Below are positions 23,696 through 31,771 of a DNA stretch of 64,000 nucleotides, piece after piece (the first letter of the stretch is position 1; the number at the start of each line of letters is the position of its first letter). The stretch lies in assembly GCA_018241525.1 (NCBI GenBank), contig JAFEDR010000011.1:770126-834125 (forward strand), written 5' to 3'. Under the pieces are notes generated by a model. It saw only the letters and a list, made by a program, of their open reading frames with translations. It did not search any database and was not told the origin of the DNA. A program made the translations under genes and the position numbers. The DNA is from Pseudomonadota bacterium (GTDB lineage Bacteria > Pseudomonadota > Gammaproteobacteria > Steroidobacterales > Steroidobacteraceae).

Positions 23696-24823
23696 ATGAC
23701 CGCGACCGTCACCCTCGTTCAGCCCTCGCCGGCACCGGCGGTGCGCTCGTTCGGGCGTCTCTTGCGGCACCGCGAGGCGTCCTTCTGGGCGCTGCAGTCG
23801 CTCGGCTGGAGCGCCTACTTCATCGCCCAGTACGTGTCGGCGCTCGTGAACCCCGACCGCATGGACCCGGGCGAGCTGTCGGCCTACATCTACGTACTGG
23901 TGGTCGCCGCCGCGACCGGCTTCCTGCTCACCTCATTGCTGCGCTACGCCTACCGGCGCGTGCGCGACCGCCCGCCCACGGTCGTCGTCGTGACCGTGCT
24001 GCTGCTCGTCTACGCCGCTGCGCTGATCTGGCGGCTCGCGATCAACGGCGCGTACGCGGGCTTCATGCACCACCCCGAGATGCTCGACAGCTGGGCGCGG
24101 ATCCTGGCGAGCGCGGTGATCTCGACGTACCTGCTGCTGTCGTGGTCGGCGCTCTACTTCGGCATCTATTACTACGAGTCGGTGCAGCGCGAGCGCGAGG
24201 CGACGCTGCGCGCCCGCTCGCTGGCCCAGGAAGCGCAGGTGAAGATGCTGCGCTACCAGCTGAACCCGCACTTCCTCTTCAATACGCTGAATGCGATCTC
24301 GACCCTGATCCTCGACAAGGACACCGAGCGCGCCAACCTCGCGGTGACCCGGCTGTCGGCATTTCTGCGCCACACGCTCGACCAGGACCCGATGAAGAAG
24401 GTCACGCTGCGCCAGGAGATGGAGGCGCTCGACCTCTACCTCGGCATCGAGAAGCTGCGCTTCGGTCCGCGGCTGCGGCTGCAGTTCGACATCGATCCCG
24501 GCGCGCAGACCGCGCTCGTGCCCTCGCTGCTGCTGCAGCCGCTGATCGAGAACGCGCTGAAGTATGCGATCGCGCCCTCCGAGACCGGCGGCACGCTCAA
24601 CATCGGCGCGCGGGTCATCGGCCAGCGGCTGCTGCTGTACGTCGCGGACGACGGGCCGGGACTCGCGGACGCCGGCCGCATCGGCAGCGGCCGCGGCGTC
24701 GGCCTGCGCAATACCCAGGAGCGGCTCGCCGTGCTGTACGGCGACCGGGCCCGGTTCGCGCCGCACAACACCTCGCCCGGCCTGCGCATCGACATCGAAT
24801 TCCCCGCGGAGCAAGCCTCATGA
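23696..24823 (+). CDS. LytS/YehU-type sensor histidine kinase
   Basis: A 375-residue membrane kinase with about four N-terminal helices (residues ~25-165), a short coiled linker and the His_kinase domain typical of the LytS/AlgZ group. The phospho-acceptor is H192 in YQLNPHFLFNTLNA. The ATP-binding part has LLLQPLIENALKYAI (N box) and DDGPGLADAG...GVGLRNTQERL (G boxes). It would phosphorylate the response regulator encoded immediately downstream, with which its stop overlaps (ATGA). AlgZ-AlgR of Pseudomonas is the nearest well-known analogue. The signal is unknown. Confidence 0.88.
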   Translation: MTATVTLVQPSPAPAVRSFGRLLRHREASFWALQSLGWSAYFIAQYVSALVNPDRMDPGELSAYIYVLVVAAATGFLLTSLLRYAYRRVRDRPPTVVVVTVLLLVYAAALIWRLAINGAYAGFMHHPEMLDSWARILASAVISTYLLLSWSALYFGIYYYESVQREREATLRARSLAQEAQVKMLRYQLNPHFLFNTLNAISTLILDKDTERANLAVTRLSAFLRHTLDQDPMKKVTLRQEMEALDLYLGIEKLRFGPRLRLQFDIDPGAQTALVPSLLLQPLIENALKYAIAPSETGGTLNIGARVIGQRLLLYVADDGPGLADAGRIGSGRGVGLRNTQERLAVLYGDRARFAPHNTSPGLRIDIEFPAEQAS

Positions 24824-25653
24824 GCCGGATTCGCACGCTGCTGGTCGACGACGAGCGGCTGGCGCGCCGCGGCCTCGAGCTGCGGCTCGCCGCGGCGCCC
24901 GACGTCGAGATCGTCGGCGAGTGCGAGAACGGCCGCGAGGCGATCGAGCTGGTGGCCTCGCTGCAGCCGGACCTGATGTTCCTCGACATCCAGATGCCGG
25001 GCCTGACCGGCTTCGACGTGCTGGCGAAGCTGCCGCAGGACTCGCTGCCGATCGTGATCTTCGTGACGGCCTTCGACCGCTACGCGATCGACGCATTCGA
25101 GGCGCGCGCCCTCGACTACCTGCTGAAGCCGGTCGAGGACGCGCGGCTCGAGCAGGCGCTGGCGCGCGTCCGCACGCGCCTCGGCGAGCGCGCCGCGATC
25201 GAGCAGCACGAGCGGATGCTGGCGCTGCTGGCCGACGTGCAGGGCGCCGGCGAGCTCGCGCCGGAGGAGCTGATCGCGAAGGTGGCCGGTGCGGCGCCGG
25301 CGCGCTTCCCCGAGGTGCTCGCGATCCGCACCGGCCGCGACGTGGTCCGGGTCCGGGCCGCGGAAATCGACTGGATCGACGCCGCCGGCGACTACATGTG
25401 CATCCACGCGAGCGGCGAGACGCACGTGCTGCGCGCGACCATGAAGCAGCTCGAGTCCGCGCTCGACCCGCAGGTGTTCCAGCGCGTGCACCGCTCGGCA
25501 ATCGTGAACCTGTCACGGGTCCGCAAGCTGCGCCCGCATGCCAACGGCGAGTACTTCCTGACGCTCGAGAGCGGCCAGGAGCTGAAGCTCTCGCGCACCC
25601 ACCGCGACAAGGTCGAGCTGCTGCTGGAGGGCAGCCCGCGCCGCCTCGCCTGA
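24820..25653 (+). CDS. LytTR-family response regulator (AlgR-like)
   Basis: A 277-residue two-domain regulator. The receiver domain (1-~120) has the acidic pocket DDE at residues 10-12, the phosphorylated aspartate D56 in FLDIQMPG, and the conserved Thr and Lys (FVTAFD, LLKPV). A linker leads to a C-terminal LytTR DNA-binding domain (~170-270), marked by IDWIDAAGDYMCIH, RVHRSAIVNL and LKLSRTHRDKV. It would act on imperfect direct repeats in target promoters. The ATG overlaps the kinase stop. Targets are not evident: in related bacteria such pairs control exopolysaccharide or pilus genes. Confidence 0.9.
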   Translation: MSRIRTLLVDDERLARRGLELRLAAAPDVEIVGECENGREAIELVASLQPDLMFLDIQMPGLTGFDVLAKLPQDSLPIVIFVTAFDRYAIDAFEARALDYLLKPVEDARLEQALARVRTRLGERAAIEQHERMLALLADVQGAGELAPEELIAKVAGAAPARFPEVLAIRTGRDVVRVRAAEIDWIDAAGDYMCIHASGETHVLRATMKQLESALDPQVFQRVHRSAIVNLSRVRKLRPHANGEYFLTLESGQELKLSRTHRDKVELLLEGSPRRLA

Positions 25654-25752
25654 GGTCGCGGCCGCCGATCCGCAGATGTCCCGATGCGCGCCCGGAGCGG
25701 GCGCTGGCACGCTCACGGCCCGTTTCCCCGGGCTGCCCAGAGGCGCGCACGC

Positions 25753-26682
25753 ATGGACCCGATCCGCCAGATCCTGACGATCGTCGACCCGACGCAGGAG
25801 GACTCCGCCGCAGTGCGGAAGTCGCTGCGCCTCGCGCAGGCCACCGGCGCGGCCGTCGAGTTCCTGATCTGCGACTTCGCCCCCGAGCTCGACGCCGCCC
25901 GCTTCCTCGACGCGCCGACGCTCTCGGTCGCGCAGGCACCGGTCGCGGCGCGCCACCAGGTGCACCTCGACCGGCTCGCCGCGCGCGCCCGCGCGGCCGG
26001 GGTGACCACGAGCACCTGCGTCGAGTTCGCGAACCCGCTGCACGAGGGCGTGCTCGCGCGGGTGGCCGCGACCGCACCCGGCCTCGTCGTCAAGGACGCC
26101 CACGTCCACGGCCCGCTGGTACGGGCGTTCTTCTCGTACGCCGACTGGCACCTGGTGCGTGACTGCCCGGTGCCGCTGCTGCTGACGCGGCCGGCGGAAT
26201 GGCACGCGCCGCTGCGCGTCGCGGCCGCCGTCGACCCGAACCACCCGAACGACCTCGGCGCCACGGTCGACCACGCGATCATCGACGCCGCCGGCCGCGT
26301 CGCGGCGGCGCTCGGTGGCACGCCGGCCGTGGTGCACGTGTTCTCGACCGCGAACCTCGTCAGCCTCGAGCCCGGCGTCGCGACCGCGCCGCTCGGCACC
26401 GACCTCGCCGCGGTCGAGGTGCTGCGTCGGCTGCACCGGACGCAGCTCGAGGGCATCGCGGCGCGCCACGGACTCGCCGCCTCCGCCACCCGCCTGATCG
26501 ACGGCATCGTCAGCTACGCACTGCCGTCGTACGCCGCCGAGGCCGGGCTCGACGTGCTCGCCCTCGGCGTCATCGCCCGCAGCCGGCTGCACGACCGCTT
26601 CATCGGCAGCACCGCGCACCGGGTGCTCGACCGGATCGGCTGCGACCTCCTGATCGTCAAGCCGCCGCCGGCGGCCGCCTGA
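25753..26682 (+). CDS. tandem-domain universal stress protein (UspE-like)
   Basis: A 309-residue cytosolic protein made of two UspA folds (about 1-145 and 150-305), similar in plan to UspE. The second repeat ends with the ATP-type loop GVIARSRLHDRFIGSTAHRV, where G-x9-G-(S/T) is largely kept. The first repeat is more divergent. Such proteins respond to stress and respiration state but have no enzymatic assignment. I chose the ATG at 25753 (MDPIRQILTIVD) because the family begins with this strand; an open frame from 25684 adds only basic residues. Confidence 0.82.
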   Translation: MDPIRQILTIVDPTQEDSAAVRKSLRLAQATGAAVEFLICDFAPELDAARFLDAPTLSVAQAPVAARHQVHLDRLAARARAAGVTTSTCVEFANPLHEGVLARVAATAPGLVVKDAHVHGPLVRAFFSYADWHLVRDCPVPLLLTRPAEWHAPLRVAAAVDPNHPNDLGATVDHAIIDAAGRVAAALGGTPAVVHVFSTANLVSLEPGVATAPLGTDLAAVEVLRRLHRTQLEGIAARHGLAASATRLIDGIVSYALPSYAAEAGLDVLALGVIARSRLHDRFIGSTAHRVLDRIGCDLLIVKPPPAAA

Positions 26683-26730
26683 TACATTGGCGGGCGCGCC
26701 GCACCGGGCGCACGCCTGCCGGACGCTGCC

Positions 26731-28266
26731 ATGGCCCTGATCCGTGAAGACGACTTCGTCGCGAGCGTCGCCGACGCGCTGCAGTACATCTCCTATTACC
26801 ACTCGCCGGACTTCATCGCGGCGATGGGCCGAGCCTACGAACTCGAGCAGAGCGGCGCGGCGCGCGACGCGATCGCCCAGATCCTGACGAACTCGCGGAT
26901 GTGCGCCGAGGGCCATCGCCCGATCTGCCAGGACACCGGCATCGTGGTCGCGTTCGTCAAGGTCGGGATGGCGACCCGCTGGGACACGACCCGGCCGCTC
27001 GCCGACCTCGTCAACGAGGGCGTGCGTCGCGCCTACCAGCTGCCGGAGAACCGGCTGCGGGCCTCGATCGTCGCCGACCCGGCCGGCAAGCGCGGCAACA
27101 CCCGCGACAACACGCCCGCCGTCGTGCACGTCGAGCTCGTCGCGGGCGAGGGCGTCGACGTCACCGTCGCCGCGAAGGGTGGCGGCAGCGAGAACAAGTC
27201 GATGTTCGAGATGCTGAACCCGTCGGACTCGGTCGCCGACTGGGTGCTCGAGCAGGTGCCGCACATGGGCGCGGGCTGGTGCCCGCCCGGCATGCTCGGC
27301 ATCGGCATCGGCGGCAGCGCCGAGAAGGCGCTGCTGCTCGCCAAGGAATCGCTGATGGAGCCGATCGACATGGCGGAACTGAAGGCGCGCGGCCCGCGCA
27401 CCCGCCTCGAGGAGCTGCGCGTCGAGATCCACGACCGCGTCAACGCCCTCGGCATCGGCGCGCAGGGCCTCGGCGGCCTGACGACGGTGCTCGACGTGAA
27501 GATCCGCGACTACCCGACGCATGCCGCCTCGCTGCCGGTCGCGGTGATCCCGAACTGCGCGGCGACCCGGCACGTGCACTTCCACCTCGACGGCACGGGA
27601 CCGGCCCGGCTCGAGCCGCCGGACCTCGCGACCTGGCCGAAGGTCGACTGGGCGCCCGACGCGAGCGTGCGGCGCGTGAACCTCGACGGCCTGACGCGCG
27701 CCGAGGTGGCCGCCTGGAAGCCCGGCGAGCGGCTGCTGCTGTCCGGCAAGTTCCTGACGGGGCGCGACGCCGCGCACAAGCGCATCTGCGCGCTGCTCGA
27801 GGCCGGCCAGCCGCTGCCGGACGGGCTGTCGTTCCGGGATCGCGTGATCTACTACGTCGGCCCGGTCGACCCGGTCGGCACCGAGGTCGTGGGCCCGGCC
27901 GGCCCGACGACCGCGAATCGCATGGACCGCTTCACCGAGACGATGCTCGAGAAGGCGGGCCTGCTCGCCATGGTCGGCAAGGCCGAGCGCGGGCCCGAGG
28001 CGATCGAGGCGATCCGCCGCCATCGAAGCGCCTACCTGATCGCGGTCGGTGGCGCCGCGTTCCTGGTCTCGAAGGCGATCCGGTCGAGCCGCGTCGTCGC
28101 CTTCGCGGAGCTCGGCATGGAGGCGGTTTACGAGTTCGAGCTGCGCGACATGCCGGTCACGGTCGCGGTCGACTCGCGCGGCGAGTCGGTGCACGACACC
28201 GGGCCCGCGGCCTGGCGCGGCCGGAGTACGTCACTCGGCGGGATCGCGGTCAGCGTCGAGCGCTGA
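26731..28266 (+). CDS. fumarate hydratase, class I (iron-sulfur)
   Basis: A 511-residue 4Fe-4S enzyme that interconverts fumarate and malate in the citric acid cycle. The N-terminal domain (1-~290) has HRPICQDTGIVV with the first cluster cysteine, the GGGSENKS motif and GWCPPGMLGIGIGG. The C-terminal beta domain carries LLSGKFLTGRDAAHKR and YYVGPVDPVG, which bind the substrate. It resembles E. coli FumA/FumB in length and domain order. It has no operon partner: the universal stress gene ends 48 nt upstream and a convergent pilin gene follows. Confidence 0.93.
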   Translation: MALIREDDFVASVADALQYISYYHSPDFIAAMGRAYELEQSGAARDAIAQILTNSRMCAEGHRPICQDTGIVVAFVKVGMATRWDTTRPLADLVNEGVRRAYQLPENRLRASIVADPAGKRGNTRDNTPAVVHVELVAGEGVDVTVAAKGGGSENKSMFEMLNPSDSVADWVLEQVPHMGAGWCPPGMLGIGIGGSAEKALLLAKESLMEPIDMAELKARGPRTRLEELRVEIHDRVNALGIGAQGLGGLTTVLDVKIRDYPTHAASLPVAVIPNCAATRHVHFHLDGTGPARLEPPDLATWPKVDWAPDASVRRVNLDGLTRAEVAAWKPGERLLLSGKFLTGRDAAHKRICALLEAGQPLPDGLSFRDRVIYYVGPVDPVGTEVVGPAGPTTANRMDRFTETMLEKAGLLAMVGKAERGPEAIEAIRRHRSAYLIAVGGAAFLVSKAIRSSRVVAFAELGMEAVYEFELRDMPVTVAVDSRGESVHDTGPAAWRGRSTSLGGIAVSVER

Positions 28267-28275
28267 GCGCGCGGC

Positions 28276-28752
28276 TCAGCAGCCGCTCGTGTCGACCGTC
28301 ACCTGGTAGTGCTGCGGCAGGTAGTACGCGTCGTAGTAGGTCACGGAGCAGTTGTCGGGGGTCGGCGCGTCGTCGCGCACGAAGCGCGTCGACGGCGGCC
28401 CCACGAGGTAGGCGCGGAAGCCCGAGTAATCGATCAGCGCATCGATCTGCCGGCCGTTCAGCTCGTCACCCGAATCCGGCCAGCCGTAGTTCAGCCAGTA
28501 GCCCTTGCCGTTGATCGTGCCCTGCCAGGAACTGGAGGTCGTGCTGCAGCCGCTCTGCACGGCCGTCGCCATGCACAGCGAGCGGACCTGGTAGGCGGTC
28601 GACTGCAGCGTGCCGCCGAGCGCCTGCACCGCCGCCACCCGTGCGCGCTGGTCGAGCGACATGAAGCGGGGCACCGCGAACGCCGAGAGCACGCCCAGGA
28701 TCACGATGACGACCACGAGCTCGATGATCGTGAAACCCGACTGCCGACGCAT
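28276..28752 (-). CDS. MshA-like type IV pilin
   Basis: A 158-residue prepilin with a short basic leader and the PilD cleavage/methylation site: cleavage falls after the Gly of MRRQSG, giving FTIIELVVVIVILGVLSAFA with the conserved Glu at +5. The globular part has paired cysteines near the C-terminus, as in MSHA pilins. No assembly genes are adjacent, so it would depend on a pilus machine encoded elsewhere. The ATG at 28752 is taken as start, but a GTG three codons upstream (28761) is possible. Confidence 0.82.
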   Translation of the reverse strand: MRRQSGFTIIELVVVIVILGVLSAFAVPRFMSLDQRARVAAVQALGGTLQSTAYQVRSLCMATAVQSGCSTTSSSWQGTINGKGYWLNYGWPDSGDELNGRQIDALIDYSGFRAYLVGPPSTRFVRDDAPTPDNCSVTYYDAYYLPQHYQVTVDTSGC

Positions 28753-28852
28753 GGCCGTCACCGCCTCGCAGCGCCCGGAACGGGCCGCACGGGGACCTTA
28801 GAGGGGCTTTGACATATCCGGCCGTGACGCGGCTCACGGTCCGCGGCGGCCG

Positions 28853-30304
28853 TCAGTGGCGCCAGAACGCGGGTGTGAACAGCACCACAACCGTGAAGAC
28901 CTCGAGGCGGCCGATCAGCATCGCGGCGATCGCGATCCACTTGGCCGCTTCCGGCAGGTGCTGGAAGGTCGTCGTGGCCCCGCCGAGCGCCGGTCCGGCG
29001 TTGTTGATGCAGGCGGCGATCGCCGACCACGCGGTGACCTGGTCGAGGCCGGCGGCCATCATCGCCAGCATCATCAGCCCGAACAGCACCAGGTACATCG
29101 CGAAGAACCCGGTGACCGCGGCGAGCACGCGCCCCGGCACCGGCTTGTCGGCGAGCTTGACCGGCAGCGCCGCGTTCGGGTGCACGAGCCGCGTCAGCTC
29201 GCGCTGCGCCTGCTTGAGCACGAGCTGCCAGCGGATCACCTTCATGCCGCCGGCGGTCGAGCCCGCGCAGCCGCCGACGAAGGTCATCAGCACCAGCAGC
29301 GGCGGCAGCATGCCCGGCCAGGCGGCGAAGCCCTGGCTCACGAAGCCGGTGCTCGACTGCATCGACACCACCTGGAAGATGCCGTGGCGGAAGGCCTCGC
29401 TCGGCGAGGCGTACGTGCCGCTCGCCAGCAGGTAGGTGGTGACGAGCGCCGTCAGCGCGACGGTCACGAACAGGTAGCCGCGGAACTGCGGCTCGCCGAA
29501 GTACGACAGCGAGTCCTTGGTGCGCCAGACGACGAAGTGCAGCGCGAAGTTGATGCCGCCGAAGAACATGAACGCGACCGCGACCATGTCGATCGCGTAC
29601 GAGTTGAAGTGCGCGAGCCCGGCGTCGTACGGCGAGAAGCCGCCGGTCGAGACCGTCGAGAAGGCGTGCGCCAGCGCGTCGAACAGGCTCATGCCGGCGA
29701 GCGCATAGGCAGCGGTGCAGGTCGCGGTCAGCAGCAGGTAGACGCTCGACAGCGCGCGCGCGGTCTGCGCGATGCGCGGCGTCAGCTTCTCGTCCTTGAC
29801 GGGCCCCGGGGTGTCGGCCTTGTAGAGCTGCATGCCGCCGATGCCGAGCACCGGGAACAGCGCCACCGCCAGCACGATCACGCCGAGCCCGCCGAGCCAC
29901 TGCTCCTGCTGCCGGTACCAGAGCACCGACTTCGGCAGCTGGTCGAGGTGCGTCATCACGCTCGCGCTCGTGGTCGTGATGCCGGCCACCGACTCGAACG
30001 CGGCGTCGGTGAAGGCGAGCCGCGGCACCTCGCCGAGCAGCAGCGGCAGCGCGCCGGCGACGCCGAGCACGATCCAGAACAGCGCCACCACCAGGAAGCC
30101 GTCGCGCAGCCGCAGGTCGCGGTCGACGCGGTGCACCGGCAGCCACAGCGCGAGCCCCGCCGCCAGCAGGATGCCGAAGGACTCGACGAATGGCGCCCAC
30201 TGGCCGTCGGCGAAGTACAGCGACACGACCACCGGCGGCAGCATCGTCAGGCTGAACATCGTGACGATGAGGCCGAGGAGTCGCTGGACGGTCGCGAAGT
30301 GCAT
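28853..30304 (-). CDS. trkH: Trk potassium uptake protein, membrane subunit TrkH
   Basis: A 483-residue K+ channel-like subunit with four pore repeats. Selectivity-filter-like glycines occur in VAGITTTSAS, VSTGGFSPYD, QSSTGFVSQGF and NAGPALGG. It carries K+ into the cell under control of TrkA, which is encoded just upstream (12-nt gap) and bound at the cytoplasmic face. Length and topology match TrkH/TrkG of E. coli. Confidence 0.92.
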   Translation of the reverse strand: MHFATVQRLLGLIVTMFSLTMLPPVVVSLYFADGQWAPFVESFGILLAAGLALWLPVHRVDRDLRLRDGFLVVALFWIVLGVAGALPLLLGEVPRLAFTDAAFESVAGITTTSASVMTHLDQLPKSVLWYRQQEQWLGGLGVIVLAVALFPVLGIGGMQLYKADTPGPVKDEKLTPRIAQTARALSSVYLLLTATCTAAYALAGMSLFDALAHAFSTVSTGGFSPYDAGLAHFNSYAIDMVAVAFMFFGGINFALHFVVWRTKDSLSYFGEPQFRGYLFVTVALTALVTTYLLASGTYASPSEAFRHGIFQVVSMQSSTGFVSQGFAAWPGMLPPLLVLMTFVGGCAGSTAGGMKVIRWQLVLKQAQRELTRLVHPNAALPVKLADKPVPGRVLAAVTGFFAMYLVLFGLMMLAMMAAGLDQVTAWSAIAACINNAGPALGGATTTFQHLPEAAKWIAIAAMLIGRLEVFTVVVLFTPAFWRH

Positions 30305-30316
30305 CTGCCGGCGCCG

Positions 30317-31699
30317 TCAGATGAACGAGACGCCGGCCTGGAACAGCTTCTCGACGGCCTCGACGTGGCGCCGGTCGGTCAGGAACAGGATCACGTGGTC
30401 GCCCTCGGCGATCACGATGTCGTGGTGCCCCATGAACACCTCGTCGCCGCGCACGATCGCGCCGATCGTGGTGCCCTCGGGCAGCCGGATCGCCTCGACC
30501 GCGCGGCCGACCACCTTGGAGGTCTCCGAGTCGCCGTGCGCGATCGCCTCGATGGCCTCGGCCGCGCCGCGCCTGAGCGAGTGCACCCGCGCGACGTCGC
30601 CGCGGCGCACGTGCGCGAGCAGCGAGCCGATGGTGATGGTCTGCGGCGAGATCGCGATGTCGATGCGGTCGCTTTCCATCAGCTCGGCGTAGGAGGGCTT
30701 GTTGATCAGCGCCATCACCTTGCCGCAGCCGAGACGCTTGGCGAGCATCGCCGACAGGATGTTCGCCTCCTCGGCGTTCGTGACCGCGACGAAGGCGTCG
30801 GCGCTGTCGATGTTCTCCTCGAGCAGCAGCTCCTCGTCGGCCGCGTCGCCTTGCAGCACGATCGTGTTGCGCAGCACCTCCGAGGCATGGCGCGCGCGGC
30901 GCGGATCGCGCTCGATCAGCTTGACCTGGTTGCTGGCCTCGAGCGCCTGCGCGAGGCGGATGCCGATGTTGCCGCCGCCGGCGATCACCAGGCGCTTCAT
31001 CGGCGCCTCGAGCTTGCGCAGCTCGCTCATCACCACGCGGATATCCTCGCGCGCGGCGACGAAGAACACCTCGTCGCCGGGCTCGACGACCGTGTCGCCC
31101 TCGGGCTTGATGCTGCGCCCCTTGCGGTAGATCGCCGCGACGCGCGCCTCGACCCCGACCGGCAGGTGGCGTGGCAGGTTCGACAGCGGCTGGCCGACCA
31201 GCAGCCCGCCGGTCACCGCGCGCAGGCCCACGAGCCGCACCCGCCCGTCCGCGAAGTCGACCACCTGCAGCGCGCCCGGGTGGCGGATCAGCTGCTCGAC
31301 GTACTCCGTCACCAGCTGCTCGGGGCTGATCCAGACGTCGACCGCGAAGCCGGCGCTGTCGGAGAACAGCTCGGGCCGCGCGGCGAGCGCGGCACCGCGG
31401 ATGCGCGCGATCTTGGTCGGCGTCTTGAACAGCGTCCACGCCAGGTGGCAGGCGACCATGTTGACCTCGTCGCTCGAGGTCAGCGCCACCAGCAGGTTCG
31501 CGTCGCTGCAGCCGGCGGCCTCGAGCACCGCCGGGTTGGCGGCGTTGCCGGCGACCGTGCGGACGTCGATCCGGTCCTGCAGGTCGCGCAGCATCGCGTC
31601 GTCGGAATCGACGACCGTGACCTCGTTGGCCTCCTCGCGGGACAGGTGGTACGCCGCCGTGCGGCCGACCTGGCCGGCGCCGAGGATGATGATTTTCAC
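30317..31699 (-). CDS. trkA: Trk system potassium transport regulator TrkA
   Basis: A 460-residue cytosolic regulator with two RCK units, each a Rossmann NAD(H)-binding domain followed by a TrkA-C domain. The first nucleotide motif is ILGAGQVGRTAA with DSDD after the next strand. The second is IAGGGNIGIRLA near residue 240. It gates TrkH in response to nucleotide. The start is a GTG at 31699 giving MKIIILGAG, the usual N-terminus. Confidence 0.93.
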   Translation of the reverse strand: MKIIILGAGQVGRTAAYHLSREEANEVTVVDSDDAMLRDLQDRIDVRTVAGNAANPAVLEAAGCSDANLLVALTSSDEVNMVACHLAWTLFKTPTKIARIRGAALAARPELFSDSAGFAVDVWISPEQLVTEYVEQLIRHPGALQVVDFADGRVRLVGLRAVTGGLLVGQPLSNLPRHLPVGVEARVAAIYRKGRSIKPEGDTVVEPGDEVFFVAAREDIRVVMSELRKLEAPMKRLVIAGGGNIGIRLAQALEASNQVKLIERDPRRARHASEVLRNTIVLQGDAADEELLLEENIDSADAFVAVTNAEEANILSAMLAKRLGCGKVMALINKPSYAELMESDRIDIAISPQTITIGSLLAHVRRGDVARVHSLRRGAAEAIEAIAHGDSETSKVVGRAVEAIRLPEGTTIGAIVRGDEVFMGHHDIVIAEGDHVILFLTDRRHVEAVEKLFQAGVSFI

Positions 31700-31730
31700 G
31701 TGGCCCCGCGCGGGTGTCCGTTGCGACCCG

Positions 31731-31736
31731 ATTTTA
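31731..31736 (-). promoter_or_regulatory. putative -10 box for trkA-trkH
   Basis: TAAAAT on the minus strand lies about 31 nt upstream of the trkA GTG. It follows a GC-rich dyad (GGCCGGC 31764-31770 / GCCGGCC 31744-31750) that may attenuate read-through from uvrD. Confidence 0.4.
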
Positions 31737-31771
31737 ACAGGCCGCCGGCCGGGGAGCCGCGCGGGCCGGCC